A stretch of DNA of 64,000 nt. Source: an uncultured Candidatus Saccharibacteria bacterium. GTDB lineage: Bacteria; Patescibacteriota; Saccharimonadia; Saccharimonadales; Saccharimonadaceae. The notes beneath the pieces were generated by a model. It was not told the DNA's origin, searched no databases, and saw nothing but the letters and a program-made list of their open reading frames with translations. Where the stretch lies: NCBI GenBank assembly GCA_938018005.1, contig CALIJG010000020.1:124001-188000 (forward strand). Direction: 5' to 3'. A program made the translations under genes and the position numbers. Below are positions 23,948-32,638 of the stretch, piece by piece (positions within the stretch are counted from its first letter, which is position 1; each line of letters starts with the position of its first letter).

Positions 23948-25431
23948 TGTCTTACGATCACATCTTCAATATTCACCCGCCGCTGCTCCATTGTATCTCG
24001 CTCGCGCACCGTCACCGTGCCGTCCTCCAGCGTCTGGAAGTCGATGACCACGCAGTGCGGCGTGCCGATCTCGTCTTGGCGGCGGTAGCGTTTGCCGATG
24101 TTGCCGTTGTCATCCCACATTACTCGGCCGGGGTTGGCTTTGGCAAGGTTCGCGTACACATCACGGGCTTTTTCTACCAATTCTGGCTTGTTTTTGAGTA
24201 GCGGCGAAACAGCAAATTTAACCGGCGCCAAGTGCTCTGGCAGCGCCAAATACACCCGCTTTTCGCCATTTTGCTCGTCCTCGCGGTAGCTACTGGCCAG
24301 CACTGCCATCAGCGCCCGCTCAACGCCGAAGCTGGGCTCAATGACATGTGGCACAAATTTTGTGTTCGTTCCCTTGACGGTGTATTCCATGCTCTTGCCA
24401 CTGGCGCGTTGGATGTTCATCAAATCAAAATCAGTCCGGTACGCGATACCCATCAATTCCTCATGGCCAATTGGATAATCGTACTCAATGTCGATTGTCT
24501 TTTTGCTATAGTGCGCTCGATCCTCAGCTGGCACGTCCAGCTCGTGGATGTGCTCTGGTTTCAAGCCCAGTTCTGCCAAAAACGCATGCGTCGCCGCAAG
24601 CAGTTCATCAAACGCCTCCTGCCAATGCTCAGGATTCACGAAATACTCAATTTCCATCTGCTCAAATTCGCGGCTGCGAAAGACGAAATCGCGCGGCGCA
24701 ATTTCATTACGAAAGGCCTTGCCCTGTTGAGCAATACCAAACGGCAAATTAGGATAGAAACTATCGACAACGTTTTTGAAATTTGTGAAGATGCCTTGGG
24801 CGGTTTCTGGGCGGAGGTAAGAAATCGACTGTGGATCATAGGCAATCGCCTTCGCACCATTAAGACCGCGCTTGTCGTCAGCACCCTCCATTGGCTCACC
24901 AATAGTCAACTCATTTTGCCCGCTAGCGCCGACAAACGTCTTGAACATCATGTTAAAGGTGCGCGATTTGCTCAGCGGATTGCCATCGGGGCTTTTGATA
25001 CCTTGTTCAGCAATTACCGCATCCATCTGTTCCATGGTCATACCATCGGTATCAACGCCGTTATCCTTGAGGATATGATCGGTGCGGTAACGACGGTGAT
25101 TGACCGTGTCTTCGCACAGCGGATCGACGAACGTATCCACATGCCCGCTCGCCTGCCACACCTTCTGATTCATCAAAATCGCCGCATCGACGCCGTACAT
25201 ATCGTCGCGCTCATCAACAAACCGACGCCACCACAAATTCATGATATTACGCTTCAACTGCACACCTAGTGGACCATAGTCCCAGGTACCAGAAAGACCG
25301 CCATAGACATCCGAACCCTGATAAATAAAGCCGCGGCGCTTACACAGGCTGATAATTGCTTCCATTGTTACATTACTCGTTGTGCTACTCACACGCGTCC
25401 TTTCTCCGCGTTGGTAACGCGGCAGCTTCAT
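23944..25431 (-). CDS. glyQS: Glycyl-tRNA synthetase (alpha2 type)
   Basis: This class II synthetase charges tRNA-Gly. The 495-residue protein has the single-chain (eukaryote/Gram-positive type) architecture. It contains CKRRGFIYQGSDVYGG near the start, motif 2 FRNEIAPRDFVFRSREFEQM, motif 3 VIEPSFGVERALMA, and the anticodon-binding C-terminus beginning LAPVKFAVSPL. The start at 25431 (MKLPRYQ) has TATAAT about 18 nt upstream. A GTG at 25392, preceded by AAAGGA, would give a more typical family N-terminus and is a real alternative. The stop overlaps the PIN gene start. Confidence 0.94.
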   Translation of the reverse strand: MKLPRYQRGERTRVSSTTSNVTMEAIISLCKRRGFIYQGSDVYGGLSGTWDYGPLGVQLKRNIMNLWWRRFVDERDDMYGVDAAILMNQKVWQASGHVDTFVDPLCEDTVNHRRYRTDHILKDNGVDTDGMTMEQMDAVIAEQGIKSPDGNPLSKSRTFNMMFKTFVGASGQNELTIGEPMEGADDKRGLNGAKAIAYDPQSISYLRPETAQGIFTNFKNVVDSFYPNLPFGIAQQGKAFRNEIAPRDFVFRSREFEQMEIEYFVNPEHWQEAFDELLAATHAFLAELGLKPEHIHELDVPAEDRAHYSKKTIDIEYDYPIGHEELMGIAYRTDFDLMNIQRASGKSMEYTVKGTNTKFVPHVIEPSFGVERALMAVLASSYREDEQNGEKRVYLALPEHLAPVKFAVSPLLKNKPELVEKARDVYANLAKANPGRVMWDDNGNIGKRYRRQDEIGTPHCVVIDFQTLEDGTVTVRERDTMEQRRVNIEDVIVRQ

Positions 25432-25619
25432 GATTAGTTCTTTGGTATTATTATAGCATTTCTTGAGGTGGGTACGTTCTTCATCGGGTGGATGATAAAA
25501 CAGCACAGTATACACACCAAACCGAAAATGTTCCGGCCAGAATATATACAGAGCTCATCCGCTTGCTTAGTCACTGGCCTCCAGATATTTTCTTGTTTGG
25601 CATGTATACTGTACTGCAG

Positions 25620-26294
25620 CTATACCCCAGCATGCTGCCGTGCCACCAGCCAGCATTCGGGCAGAATGGTCAGCACGCCACCGACCTGTGCTACTACTGT
25701 GGGTGGGCGTGTGGCGAGCAGGCGGAGCAGCTTGATGTGCGCTGCGGTGATATCACCTTGGTCGCTGAGGCGCAGGCCACGTTCTGACCCATCGTACATA
25801 TACCGCCGCTCGGGCTGGAGAGGCTGGCCTACGACGTCGCGCAGCAGGTTAAGCTCGTAGCCCTGCAGCGCCGCATAGTGGATGGCGAGCCAGGCTTGGG
25901 TGAGCACGACGGGTACACTAGGCTGATTGAGCCCCTCATATACCAAGCGCAGTACCTCATACCACGCTGGCTCGTCTAGCATGCGGCTAGCTTGTGTCAC
26001 CAGCTGAATGGCAGCATAGCCAGCTTGCAGGCGGTCATAATCGGCCACGATTGTTTGATAATACTTCGTCAGGCGGGCCTGTGTTAGCACACCCAGCTCA
26101 CTGCGCCCCTGGCGGATGACGACATCGCTAATCGCAAAGAGCTCAACCGCCCCAGCCAGCCGACTCTTCTCGCGCCGGACACCCTTGGCGATTACCGCTC
26201 GCTGCCCTTCTGGCGTGAGCAATTGCAGGACGCGGTCGGCCTCGCCATAGTTGGTACGGCGCAGGACGATCGCTGTGGTGCGCTGCATACTCAT
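25620..26294 (-). CDS. recO: DNA repair protein RecO
   Basis: RecO helps load RecA at gaps in the RecFOR pathway. The 224-residue protein opens with the OB-fold MSMQRTTAIVLRRTNYGEAD and LTPEGQRAVIAKGVRREKSR, typical of RecO, followed by the all-helical domain. No Cys4 zinc motif is visible. The ATG overlaps the stop of the response regulator by 4 nt (ATGA), so it is the third gene of a kinase-regulator-recO operon, which is unusual company for recO. Confidence 0.9.
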   Translation of the reverse strand: MSMQRTTAIVLRRTNYGEADRVLQLLTPEGQRAVIAKGVRREKSRLAGAVELFAISDVVIRQGRSELGVLTQARLTKYYQTIVADYDRLQAGYAAIQLVTQASRMLDEPAWYEVLRLVYEGLNQPSVPVVLTQAWLAIHYAALQGYELNLLRDVVGQPLQPERRYMYDGSERGLRLSDQGDITAAHIKLLRLLATRPPTVVAQVGGVLTILPECWLVARQHAGV

Positions 26295-26683
26295 GTCGCT
26301 ACCTCGCTTGGGGTATACCTGCCTAGTACGTTCGTCACGTCGCTCGGGTGCATCGTTGTTTTGTCCAGCAAAGCAACGACACCGTAGGGTGCAAGATCGG
26401 CCAAGGTCATATCACTCGCATTATTACTACAGATGATGATGGGGATGCGCGCTGTATCGCTATACGATTGCAGCTCGTGGAGCAGCACCAGGCCATTACC
26501 CCCGGGCATAAACATATCGAGGATAATCACTGCTGGGAGCGCCTCGTCGAGCGCTGCCATGCCAGCCAGCACATCGGCCGCATAGACAGGCACCATACCA
26601 GCCCGCCGCACTGCCGCAAGCTGCAGCTCAGCAAACCATTGGTCATCCTCGATGACCAACACCCGCGGCGGCGATTGCGTCAT
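26291..26683 (-). CDS. Single-domain response regulator
   Basis: The 130-residue receiver has the acidic pair in VLVIEDDQ (residues 8-15), phosphoacceptor Asp in VIILDMFMPG (Asp near 56), the Thr/Ser switch region IIICSNNAS and Lys in LLDKTT (about 108). No output domain follows. Its ATG overlaps the kinase stop by 4 nt and its own stop overlaps recO. It presumably acts through a protein partner. Confidence 0.9.
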   Translation of the reverse strand: MTQSPPRVLVIEDDQWFAELQLAAVRRAGMVPVYAADVLAGMAALDEALPAVIILDMFMPGGNGLVLLHELQSYSDTARIPIIICSNNASDMTLADLAPYGVVALLDKTTMHPSDVTNVLGRYTPSEVAT

Positions 26684-27417
26684 AATAGCCTCTGTTGATA
26701 CACCGCCTGGAGATCGATGTAGAAGGTCGCGCCATCGCGGTGCCGAACTGCCCCAATTTGCGCCTCCATCGCGCTGGCAAATTGCCCTGCAATGTAGAGC
26801 CCTAGGCCACTGCTGCCTGGCCGGCTGTGCAATGGCTGTGCGCTGACGCCAAGGCGTTGCTCCAGTTGCTGCCAGAGCGATGGCGGAATGGCCGGGCCAT
26901 AGTCGCGTACCGCTAGGCGGATTACCTGGCCACCAGCTCGCCGGGAGAGTCGCACTACCACGGGTGCATCGCCTTCGCCACTGTAGTGGAGTGCGTTGTC
27001 GGCGAAGTTGCACAGAACGCGCCGCAGGAGGTCGCGGTTGCCGAGGCCCACCACTGCCCGCCGCGGTAAGCGTACCGTCAGGCGACGCCCCTTGGCTGCG
27101 TAGAGTGGCTGGAGCTCGGCCACGACGTCGCGCGCCACCAGAGCCAGATTGAGCGGCTCGATGCCAAATAATTCTTCGTGCAGACGGGTGGACTGCGTCA
27201 AGTCGGTGGTGAGGCGCAAGGCCCGCTCGCTGGTGAGTGCCATCCGCCGGGCCAACTCGGCCACCTCGACGGGCGACAGCCCCCCAGCCTCCAAGCTCAG
27301 CGCCAATTGCCGCAGCAGCGCCAGTGGCGACTTGAGGTCGTGTGCCGCCGCAACAAAGAGCGACGCCTCCCCCCAGGAAGCGCCGCTCATCATAACCGCA
27401 TTCCCCTCCGTGCTCAT
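26680..27417 (-). CDS. Sensor-less histidine kinase
   Basis: The 245-residue kinase has the HisKA box AAHDLKSPLALLRQLA (phospho-His near residue 26), N box NFADNALHY, G1-like DYGPAIPP and G2 SGLGLYIAGQ. There is no transmembrane segment or sensor domain before the H box, so it must sense through a partner or intracellular state. TACAAT lies 9 nt upstream of the ATG. It is co-translated with the response regulator and recO, so the operon may link signalling with repair. Confidence 0.9.
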   Translation of the reverse strand: MSTEGNAVMMSGASWGEASLFVAAAHDLKSPLALLRQLALSLEAGGLSPVEVAELARRMALTSERALRLTTDLTQSTRLHEELFGIEPLNLALVARDVVAELQPLYAAKGRRLTVRLPRRAVVGLGNRDLLRRVLCNFADNALHYSGEGDAPVVVRLSRRAGGQVIRLAVRDYGPAIPPSLWQQLEQRLGVSAQPLHSRPGSSGLGLYIAGQFASAMEAQIGAVRHRDGATFYIDLQAVYQQRLL

Positions 27418-27458
27418 ACCAGCTGCATTGTAGCACAGATCGTCGCAATGTTCTATAT

Positions 27459-28124
27459 TTATTCGTTAAATTTGATGGTTTTTATCAGGGCTTCGTAGTC
27501 GTTATTAAATACGTCGGCATCCGTCCGCACCGTGAGCGTCCGGTCGCGCATCTTGATCACCACTGCGGTGCCGCGGATATCTTTGCTAAAGTTCCCTTCC
27601 AGGCGGGTGCCCGTCAGGCCTTTGTCGTTGCTCCAGGCGCTCGACTTCAGTTCACCTTTTTTGATCTGGCTGTCGTAGTCGGCCACCGCTTTGTCGTAGA
27701 TCTTCTGCTCGATGCTAATCCGAATGGCAATCTTCTGCGTGTCTGTCACTGGTGGCACGACACGGGGGTTGAGGTACGCCTCATATGTCTTTCCACCACC
27801 CTCACTCACATCAGTGGCTTGGTAGGCACTCCATGTCTTGGGATAATCAAAAGTTAGGCGGCCATAGTCATCTGGCCCAACGAATTGCAGCATCGGCTGC
27901 TTTTCGCGCTCGGCAAATTTCTTCTCGTCTTCGTCTGCTTGCGTCTTCTTGGCCTCAGCTTGCGCTGCGGTAATCTTGCTATCGAGGTTGCTCTTGGCCT
28001 CAGTATAGTTGGTGTAGGCCCAGGCCGAAAACCCACCAAAGAGCACCACCAGCAGTGCTAGTCCGATAATGGCAAAGGTGCTGCCACTAAGAAAACTTCG
28101 TCGTTTGTAAGATTGCTTCGTCAT
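27459..28124 (-). CDS. Membrane-anchored protein with PsbP-like extracellular domain
   Basis: The 221-residue protein has a basic cytoplasmic start, one TM helix (residues about 17-37), a 40-residue charged coiled coil (Ala/Lys/Glu-rich), and a C-terminal beta domain starting PMLQFVGPDDYGRLTFDYPK. The latter resembles the PsbP/Mog1 fold seen in many small Gram-positive surface proteins. TTGTCT-17-TATAAT ends 6 nt before the ATG (leaderless). Function unknown. Confidence 0.72.
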   Translation of the reverse strand: MTKQSYKRRSFLSGSTFAIIGLALLVVLFGGFSAWAYTNYTEAKSNLDSKITAAQAEAKKTQADEDEKKFAEREKQPMLQFVGPDDYGRLTFDYPKTWSAYQATDVSEGGGKTYEAYLNPRVVPPVTDTQKIAIRISIEQKIYDKAVADYDSQIKKGELKSSAWSNDKGLTGTRLEGNFSKDIRGTAVVIKMRDRTLTVRTDADVFNNDYEALIKTIKFNE

Positions 28125-28130
28125 ATCCCT

Positions 28131-28159
28131 ATTATACTTATGCCTGGGGCGATAGACAA
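28131..28159 (-). promoter_or_regulatory. Leaderless promoter of the PsbP-like gene
   Basis: TTGTCT (28159-28154), 17 nt, TATAAT (28136-28131), then 6 nt to the ATG. Confidence 0.65.
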
Positions 28160-28169
28160 GAGCGGGATG

Positions 28170-28679
28170 CTATTTGTGCTGTTCTGCTCGCACTTGATAC
28201 AGCTTATGTGCGCCTTGCTCGCGCACTGGTGTCCAGCCAGGCACGGCAAAGGCGTAAGAGATGAACCACAGGTCTGTGCCAAGGCGGGTGGCTTGCTGCT
28301 GCACATGGGCGGCCATCCGAGCGATGTCGCGCGAGTCGCCAAAGGTGTAGACCACTGTGGTGCCAGTTGGAAAGTTCGTGCGGTAGAGGTTACCACACAC
28401 CACCATCGCTTTGGTATCACCACGCAAACGCCAGCGCGAGAGCAAGACGAGGAGCGGGTTGAGCTCCACGCCAAAGGCTCGTGCTCCTTGCTGGCGAGCA
28501 ATCTTTAGGACAACGCCATCGCCCGAGCCCATGTCCACCAAGCAATCCTCTGGCCCAAGGCTATAGAGCTGGGTCAGCGCCCGCTGCACATCTCGGCGGT
28601 GTGACGGCACATAGGGTGCCCCCGTCAGCGCTGTCACGCAAAACAGCAGGATGATAACCAGGAGTGCCCACCACATCAT
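28170..28679 (-). CDS. Membrane-anchored SAM-dependent methyltransferase
   Basis: The 169-residue protein has one N-terminal TM helix (WWALLVIILLFCVTALTG), then Rossmann motif I LVDMGSGDGVVLKIA (about 47-61) and the acidic end of strand 2 in FGVELNP. It is short and lacks a recognisable motif IV, so the substrate is unknown; a lipid or membrane protein is plausible. Its ATG overlaps the xseB stop (ATGATG), so it is the last gene of the xseA-xseB run. Confidence 0.8.
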   Translation of the reverse strand: MMWWALLVIILLFCVTALTGAPYVPSHRRDVQRALTQLYSLGPEDCLVDMGSGDGVVLKIARQQGARAFGVELNPLLVLLSRWRLRGDTKAMVVCGNLYRTNFPTGTTVVYTFGDSRDIARMAAHVQQQATRLGTDLWFISYAFAVPGWTPVREQGAHKLYQVRAEQHK

Positions 28680-29071
28680 GAGGCAGCTGCGTCCTCTGTG
28701 ATAATAGTTACCTTATTTTTGATCTCTCTCAAGCGCTGGTCGATCTGCTCGGCAACGCGTGCTGCCTGTTGGTAGCGCTCTACCGCTGCCTCGAGCTCAA
28801 ACTCATCACTGTCAAACCACGCTAAGATTTCTTCTAGCTGCTCCATTTGCTCACGCAGTGAACGGTTATCTGCATTGCTCTGCTGGTCAGGCTGCTGCGG
28901 CGCTGATGAGCTTGCTGGTGTATTATTGGTGGGCTGGCTATAATCCGGCGTGATTCCCTCTGCTGCAAGGGCCATTGCCAGTTGGTCGTCATCACTCAGT
29001 GTGGTACGCTTGGCCCGCGTGCTAGGTGTGGCGGATTTCGCCTGTTTCGTTGGTTGTTTTGCGTTCGACAT
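28676..29071 (-). CDS. xseB: Exodeoxyribonuclease VII small subunit
   Basis: XseB forms the long helical arms of exonuclease VII, which degrades single-stranded DNA. The conserved part is REQMEQLEEILAWFDSDEFE then LEAAVERYQQA in the last 60 residues, as in the family. The first ~70 residues are polar and disordered-looking, an extension compared with the usual ~75-residue protein. The start lies 50 nt inside xseA. Confidence 0.9.
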   Translation of the reverse strand: MSNAKQPTKQAKSATPSTRAKRTTLSDDDQLAMALAAEGITPDYSQPTNNTPASSSAPQQPDQQSNADNRSLREQMEQLEEILAWFDSDEFELEAAVERYQQAARVAEQIDQRLREIKNKVTIITEDAAAS

Positions 29072-30155
29072 GGGTTACCTCCGCTGTTATCATATCGCTA
29101 TATCGCTCGATGGTGATCGTTTGGCCGACGGTGGCCTGGCCGCGCACCAGGGCGTAGCCACGCGCTAGGGTTGCTGCAGGGTTATACAGCCGGAGCCGGG
29201 CCTGCAGCGCTGCGCATTGCTGCTCGAGTACCTGCTGCCGCCTGGCTAGCTTCACTCGAGCTTCGGCCAGCTGATGCTGGACCGCTATTTGCTCATCATC
29301 TGCTGTGGCAATAATCGTTCGCTTCATTGCCTGCAACTGTTCGGCCAGCCGCGCTTGCACTGCCGTGGCATCAGGCGTGATGAGCTGAGCAGCGTTAGTT
29401 GGCGTCACAGCCCGGACGTCGGCGGCGAGGTCGGCTAATGTTTCATCCGTGTCATGCCCTACCCCAACCACTGTTGGCACGCGGCTTGCAGCGATCGCCC
29501 GCACCAGCGCTTCGTCGTTAAAGACTTGCAAATCATCGGCGCTGCCGCCACCACGTACAATCGCCAGCACCTGCGGCACGGTCGCACGGCGGTTACAGCG
29601 CTCAATGGCGCGGATGATCCGATCGGCCGCGCCAGCACCCTGGACTGGCACTGCATAGACATCGACCTGCATGCCGCCCCAGCGCTGGCTAATGATCGTC
29701 ATAAAGTCGGCATAGCCTGCTGCCTGGGGACTGCTCACCACAGCAATGTGCTCGGGCCACTCGGGTACTGGCCGCTTGCGCTCTGGAGCAAAGAGTCCTT
29801 CTGCATTCAGGCGCTGGCGTAACAGCTCGAAGTTTTTCTTAATGCTCCCCTGCCCGACCGGTCGCACCTGCTGCACCGTCAGGCTGAATTTGCCGCGCGC
29901 CGTGAGCTTAGGTACGGCTTGCACTGCTATCTGCATGCCATCTTCTAGCGCCACCCGGAGCTGCCACACCATCATAAAGCAGCTCACGCTGCCTGTCTCG
30001 TCCTTGAGGTCAAAAAAGACAAACTTACCCTGGCGCACTGCCATGCTAGCCACCTCGCCCTCGACCGTTAGTACCGGAAATGCTCCCTCCAGTACCTGGC
30101 TGGCGCAGGCGAGGAAGTCGCTAACGCTCAGTGGTGGGAGGTTTGTCGCGTCCAT
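29022..30155 (-). CDS. xseA: Exodeoxyribonuclease VII large subunit
   Basis: The 377-residue protein has the N-terminal OB fold (FPVLTVEGEVASMAV, FFDLKDETGSVSC), the catalytic core with IAVVSSPQAAGYADF, VRGGGSADDLQVFNDE and VGVGHDTDETLADLAADVRA, and a helical C-terminus ending ARGYALVRG. It pairs with xseB, which overlaps its 3' end by 50 nt. Its own start lies 35 nt inside the flippase-like gene, making a tightly coupled run of four genes. Confidence 0.95.
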   Translation of the reverse strand: MDATNLPPLSVSDFLACASQVLEGAFPVLTVEGEVASMAVRQGKFVFFDLKDETGSVSCFMMVWQLRVALEDGMQIAVQAVPKLTARGKFSLTVQQVRPVGQGSIKKNFELLRQRLNAEGLFAPERKRPVPEWPEHIAVVSSPQAAGYADFMTIISQRWGGMQVDVYAVPVQGAGAADRIIRAIERCNRRATVPQVLAIVRGGGSADDLQVFNDEALVRAIAASRVPTVVGVGHDTDETLADLAADVRAVTPTNAAQLITPDATAVQARLAEQLQAMKRTIIATADDEQIAVQHQLAEARVKLARRQQVLEQQCAALQARLRLYNPAATLARGYALVRGQATVGQTITIERYSDMITAEVTHVERKTTNETGEIRHT

Positions 30156-31194
30156 AGCGCATGATGGTTAGTTGATAAAATGCATAGCCAAACACCAGTG
30201 TGGTAACGATAGCAATCACGCGGTAGAGCATCGTCCCAGCAATGGCTTGGCCCTGGCTCACGCCCGAGAGTGCCAAGATCCCCACCATCACCGCCTCATA
30301 CGCACCAGCCCCACCAGGGGTAGCAACCACCACCGCCATTGTTGTAGCCACACCATAGGCGATAAGGATCGATGCCGGATTGACCGACACTCCCAGCGAT
30401 TGGAAGGTCATCCAGAAGGGCAAGATCTCCATAATCGTAAAGACAATACTCCAGACAAAAGGCTGCCACAGCAGCTTCTTGTCCCGCCGTAGCTCGAGGA
30501 AATCGGTATGGAGGTCGTCGCAGTAGCGCCGCACCGCAGCTTCGTCCATTACTGGCTTTGTGCGCCGCAGGATACGCCGCGCGAAGCCGTTGATCGTCAG
30601 CGTGATCTGATGCGCCGCCTTGTGGAGCCGCCGCTGGCTCGTCAGTAAGTATACTCCCAGTAGCGTGATCATCGTCAGGCAAAATACCAGCCCCCCGCTC
30701 ATCAGGATAATCCAGCGGTTCACTCCGCTATCGATCGTCACTATTACCACCGCCACTGCAAGAAACAGCACCACTGCCACAAAGCCCATAACATAGCGCA
30801 CCATCTGGGCCATCGTTGCGCGCCCCGTCGAGACGCCGTATTTGCGTAAGCGCCAGTTAGCGTATGATATACCGCTCAGGCCACCACTGGGGAAGGCATG
30901 GTTGACGAAGTTTAGCTCCAGCGACAAGCGCATCAGGGCAAAGGGGCTGACGTCGCGCACGAAGCCCTTTTGCCGCAGATATGAGAAGATCATCTCGCCC
31001 GCTGCTAAATACCCCAACGCCGCCACCGGGAAGACGGCAATCAAGACCCATATATTGACCTGCTGCAGCAAATGCCACGCCTGGAGAAGTTCGTGCCGCG
31101 ACAAGAATAGAATCAAGGCAATCAGCACAAACGTCATAATACTCAGCCAGGTGCGGAAGGACAGCTGTTTCATTTTTTTGATATATTTCTGCAT
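30121..31194 (-). CDS. LPG-synthase-type (UPF0104/YbhN) multi-pass membrane protein
   Basis: The 357-residue protein has about eight TM helices and the family features LELNFVNHAFPSGGLSG (residues about 92-108) and VVATPGGAGAYEAVMVG (about 293-309). These match the flippase domain of MprF-like lysylphosphatidylglycerol synthases without the synthase part. Such proteins move or bind lipids. A TATAAT lies 11 nt upstream of the ATG. It heads the run ending with xseA, xseB and the membrane methyltransferase. Confidence 0.87.
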   Translation of the reverse strand: MQKYIKKMKQLSFRTWLSIMTFVLIALILFLSRHELLQAWHLLQQVNIWVLIAVFPVAALGYLAAGEMIFSYLRQKGFVRDVSPFALMRLSLELNFVNHAFPSGGLSGISYANWRLRKYGVSTGRATMAQMVRYVMGFVAVVLFLAVAVVIVTIDSGVNRWIILMSGGLVFCLTMITLLGVYLLTSQRRLHKAAHQITLTINGFARRILRRTKPVMDEAAVRRYCDDLHTDFLELRRDKKLLWQPFVWSIVFTIMEILPFWMTFQSLGVSVNPASILIAYGVATTMAVVVATPGGAGAYEAVMVGILALSGVSQGQAIAGTMLYRVIAIVTTLVFGYAFYQLTIMRYGRDKPPTTER

Positions 31195-31355
31195 AGCTAG
31201 GGTATATTATACCACGAAGCAGCGAGGCGAACCTTTTCTAACGCTTTAATCAGACTGAGTACGAAAGCTTGTCGTACAAGCTCGAGAGTGGTCGGCTACC
31301 TATATCTAACATATCGTTCGTGCCGCCACCCCTCCATTCTCACTCACTTTTGCGC

Positions 31356-31361
31356 TATACT
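31356..31361 (+). promoter_or_regulatory. Leaderless -10 of the RNA methylase gene
   Basis: TATACT ends 6 nt before the ATG at 31368; there is no Shine-Dalgarno. Confidence 0.5.
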
Positions 31362-31367
31362 AGGCAT

Positions 31368-32576
31368 ATGTATATTGCAATTCTTGGCCGGCAGCCGGCC
31401 CTGGGTGTGGCGGAGCTGGAGTGTCTGTATGGCGCGGCGGCGGTGCGTTGGTTTGGCGCGCAGGCCGCTACTATTACCTCTGATACGTTCGATTTTGAGC
31501 GCCTGGGTGGCAGCCAAAAGGCGGGCCGGGTGATGTTAGAGCTGCGCGGTAACTGGCTGGCGGTGAGCCGGCAGATCGTCCGCCACTATAGCGCGCAGTG
31601 GCAGGGCGCGCCGCACAAGACTACGCTTGGCATCAGTGCCTATGGCTTCTCTGCCACCGCCCGCGAGGTGCAAAAGACTGGCCTTATTCTTAAGACAAAA
31701 TTGCGCGCAACTGACACCAGCCTGCGCCTTATTCCTAATGCCGCTCCAGCGCTCAATACTGCCACGAGCCACCACAACAAGCTTGGTCGCTCACCCCACC
31801 ACATCGAGCTGCTGGTAGTGCGAGCCCAGGATGGGCGCGTTATTGTGGCGGAGAGTGTTGGCGCGCAAAACATTTCTGCTCTGGCCGCACGCGACCAAGC
31901 TCGTCCGCGCACTGATGCCTTCGTTGGTATGCTGCCGCCCAAGCTTGCCCGCATGATGGTCAATATGGCTGGGCCACTAGTGCAGCCTTCACTTACTACC
32001 GAGCACTCAGCGCCGCGCCCCGTGCTGCTCGATCCCTTCTGCGGCACTGGCACTGTCTTGCAAGAGGCGCTCCTCCTGGGCTACGATGTGTGTGGCAGCG
32101 ACCTAAACCCTAAGATGGTCAGCTATACCAGCGAGAACCTCGCCTGGCTACAGCGTCGCTCTGCCGTGGCTACTCCTGGCGCAGTGCAGAATATTACTCA
32201 GGCTGATGCCACTACTTACCAGTGGGCAGACGCCCAGCAGCTCAGCGCTATCGTCTGCGAGACATACCTTGGCCAGCCCTTCTCTGCCCCACCTGCCCCT
32301 GCTAAGCTCAGTGCTGTGCGTACCACGTGCAACCATATCATTAGCCACTTCCTCACCAACCTTCGCCCTCAGCTGCGCTCTGGCACGCCACTGGTCATCG
32401 CCGTGCCCGCGTGGCGCGGCAGCGATAGGCAGTTTACTCACCTACCACTCATCACCCAGCTCGAGCGACTAGGCTACCAGCGCCGCCTACTTCAACACGT
32501 TCGCCTCGCCGACCTCTGTTATTACCGTGAGAACCAAGTGGTAGCGCGGGAGTTGTTGGTGATGGAAGTAAAATAA
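31368..32576 (+). CDS. Trm11/UPF0020-like RNA guanine-N2 methyltransferase
   Basis: The 402-residue protein has an N-terminal domain starting MYIAILGRQPALGVAELECL (Trm11/THUMP-like) and a Rossmann methylase domain. The latter contains LLDPFCGTGTVLQEALLLGYD (residues about 220-240), GSDLNPKMV, and the catalytic loop ETYLGQPF (about 304-311). That loop replaces the usual DPPYG with an EPYLG-like variant seen in some bacterial members. The likely target is a guanosine in tRNA. A longer upstream frame is non-coding, because the TATACT promoter sits 6 nt before this ATG. Confidence 0.85.
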   Translation: MYIAILGRQPALGVAELECLYGAAAVRWFGAQAATITSDTFDFERLGGSQKAGRVMLELRGNWLAVSRQIVRHYSAQWQGAPHKTTLGISAYGFSATAREVQKTGLILKTKLRATDTSLRLIPNAAPALNTATSHHNKLGRSPHHIELLVVRAQDGRVIVAESVGAQNISALAARDQARPRTDAFVGMLPPKLARMMVNMAGPLVQPSLTTEHSAPRPVLLDPFCGTGTVLQEALLLGYDVCGSDLNPKMVSYTSENLAWLQRRSAVATPGAVQNITQADATTYQWADAQQLSAIVCETYLGQPFSAPPAPAKLSAVRTTCNHIISHFLTNLRPQLRSGTPLVIAVPAWRGSDRQFTHLPLITQLERLGYQRRLLQHVRLADLCYYRENQVVARELLVMEVK

Positions 32577-32590
32577 TATTCACTAAATTA

Positions 32591-32621
32591 AAAGGTCTCA
32601 GTCATATCTACTGAGACCTTT
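32591..32621. terminator. Bidirectional terminator between convergent genes
   Basis: A perfect 12-bp stem AAAGGTCTCAGT/ACTGAGACCTTT with a 7-nt loop, flanked by T/A runs. Confidence 0.8.
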
Positions 32622-32638
32622 GCGAGCGAAAATTAGAG

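Noticed and set aside
24232..25269. 345-codon plus-strand open frame
   Set aside because: It lies wholly antisense to glyQS, whose protein is unmistakable, and reads as a non-protein sequence.
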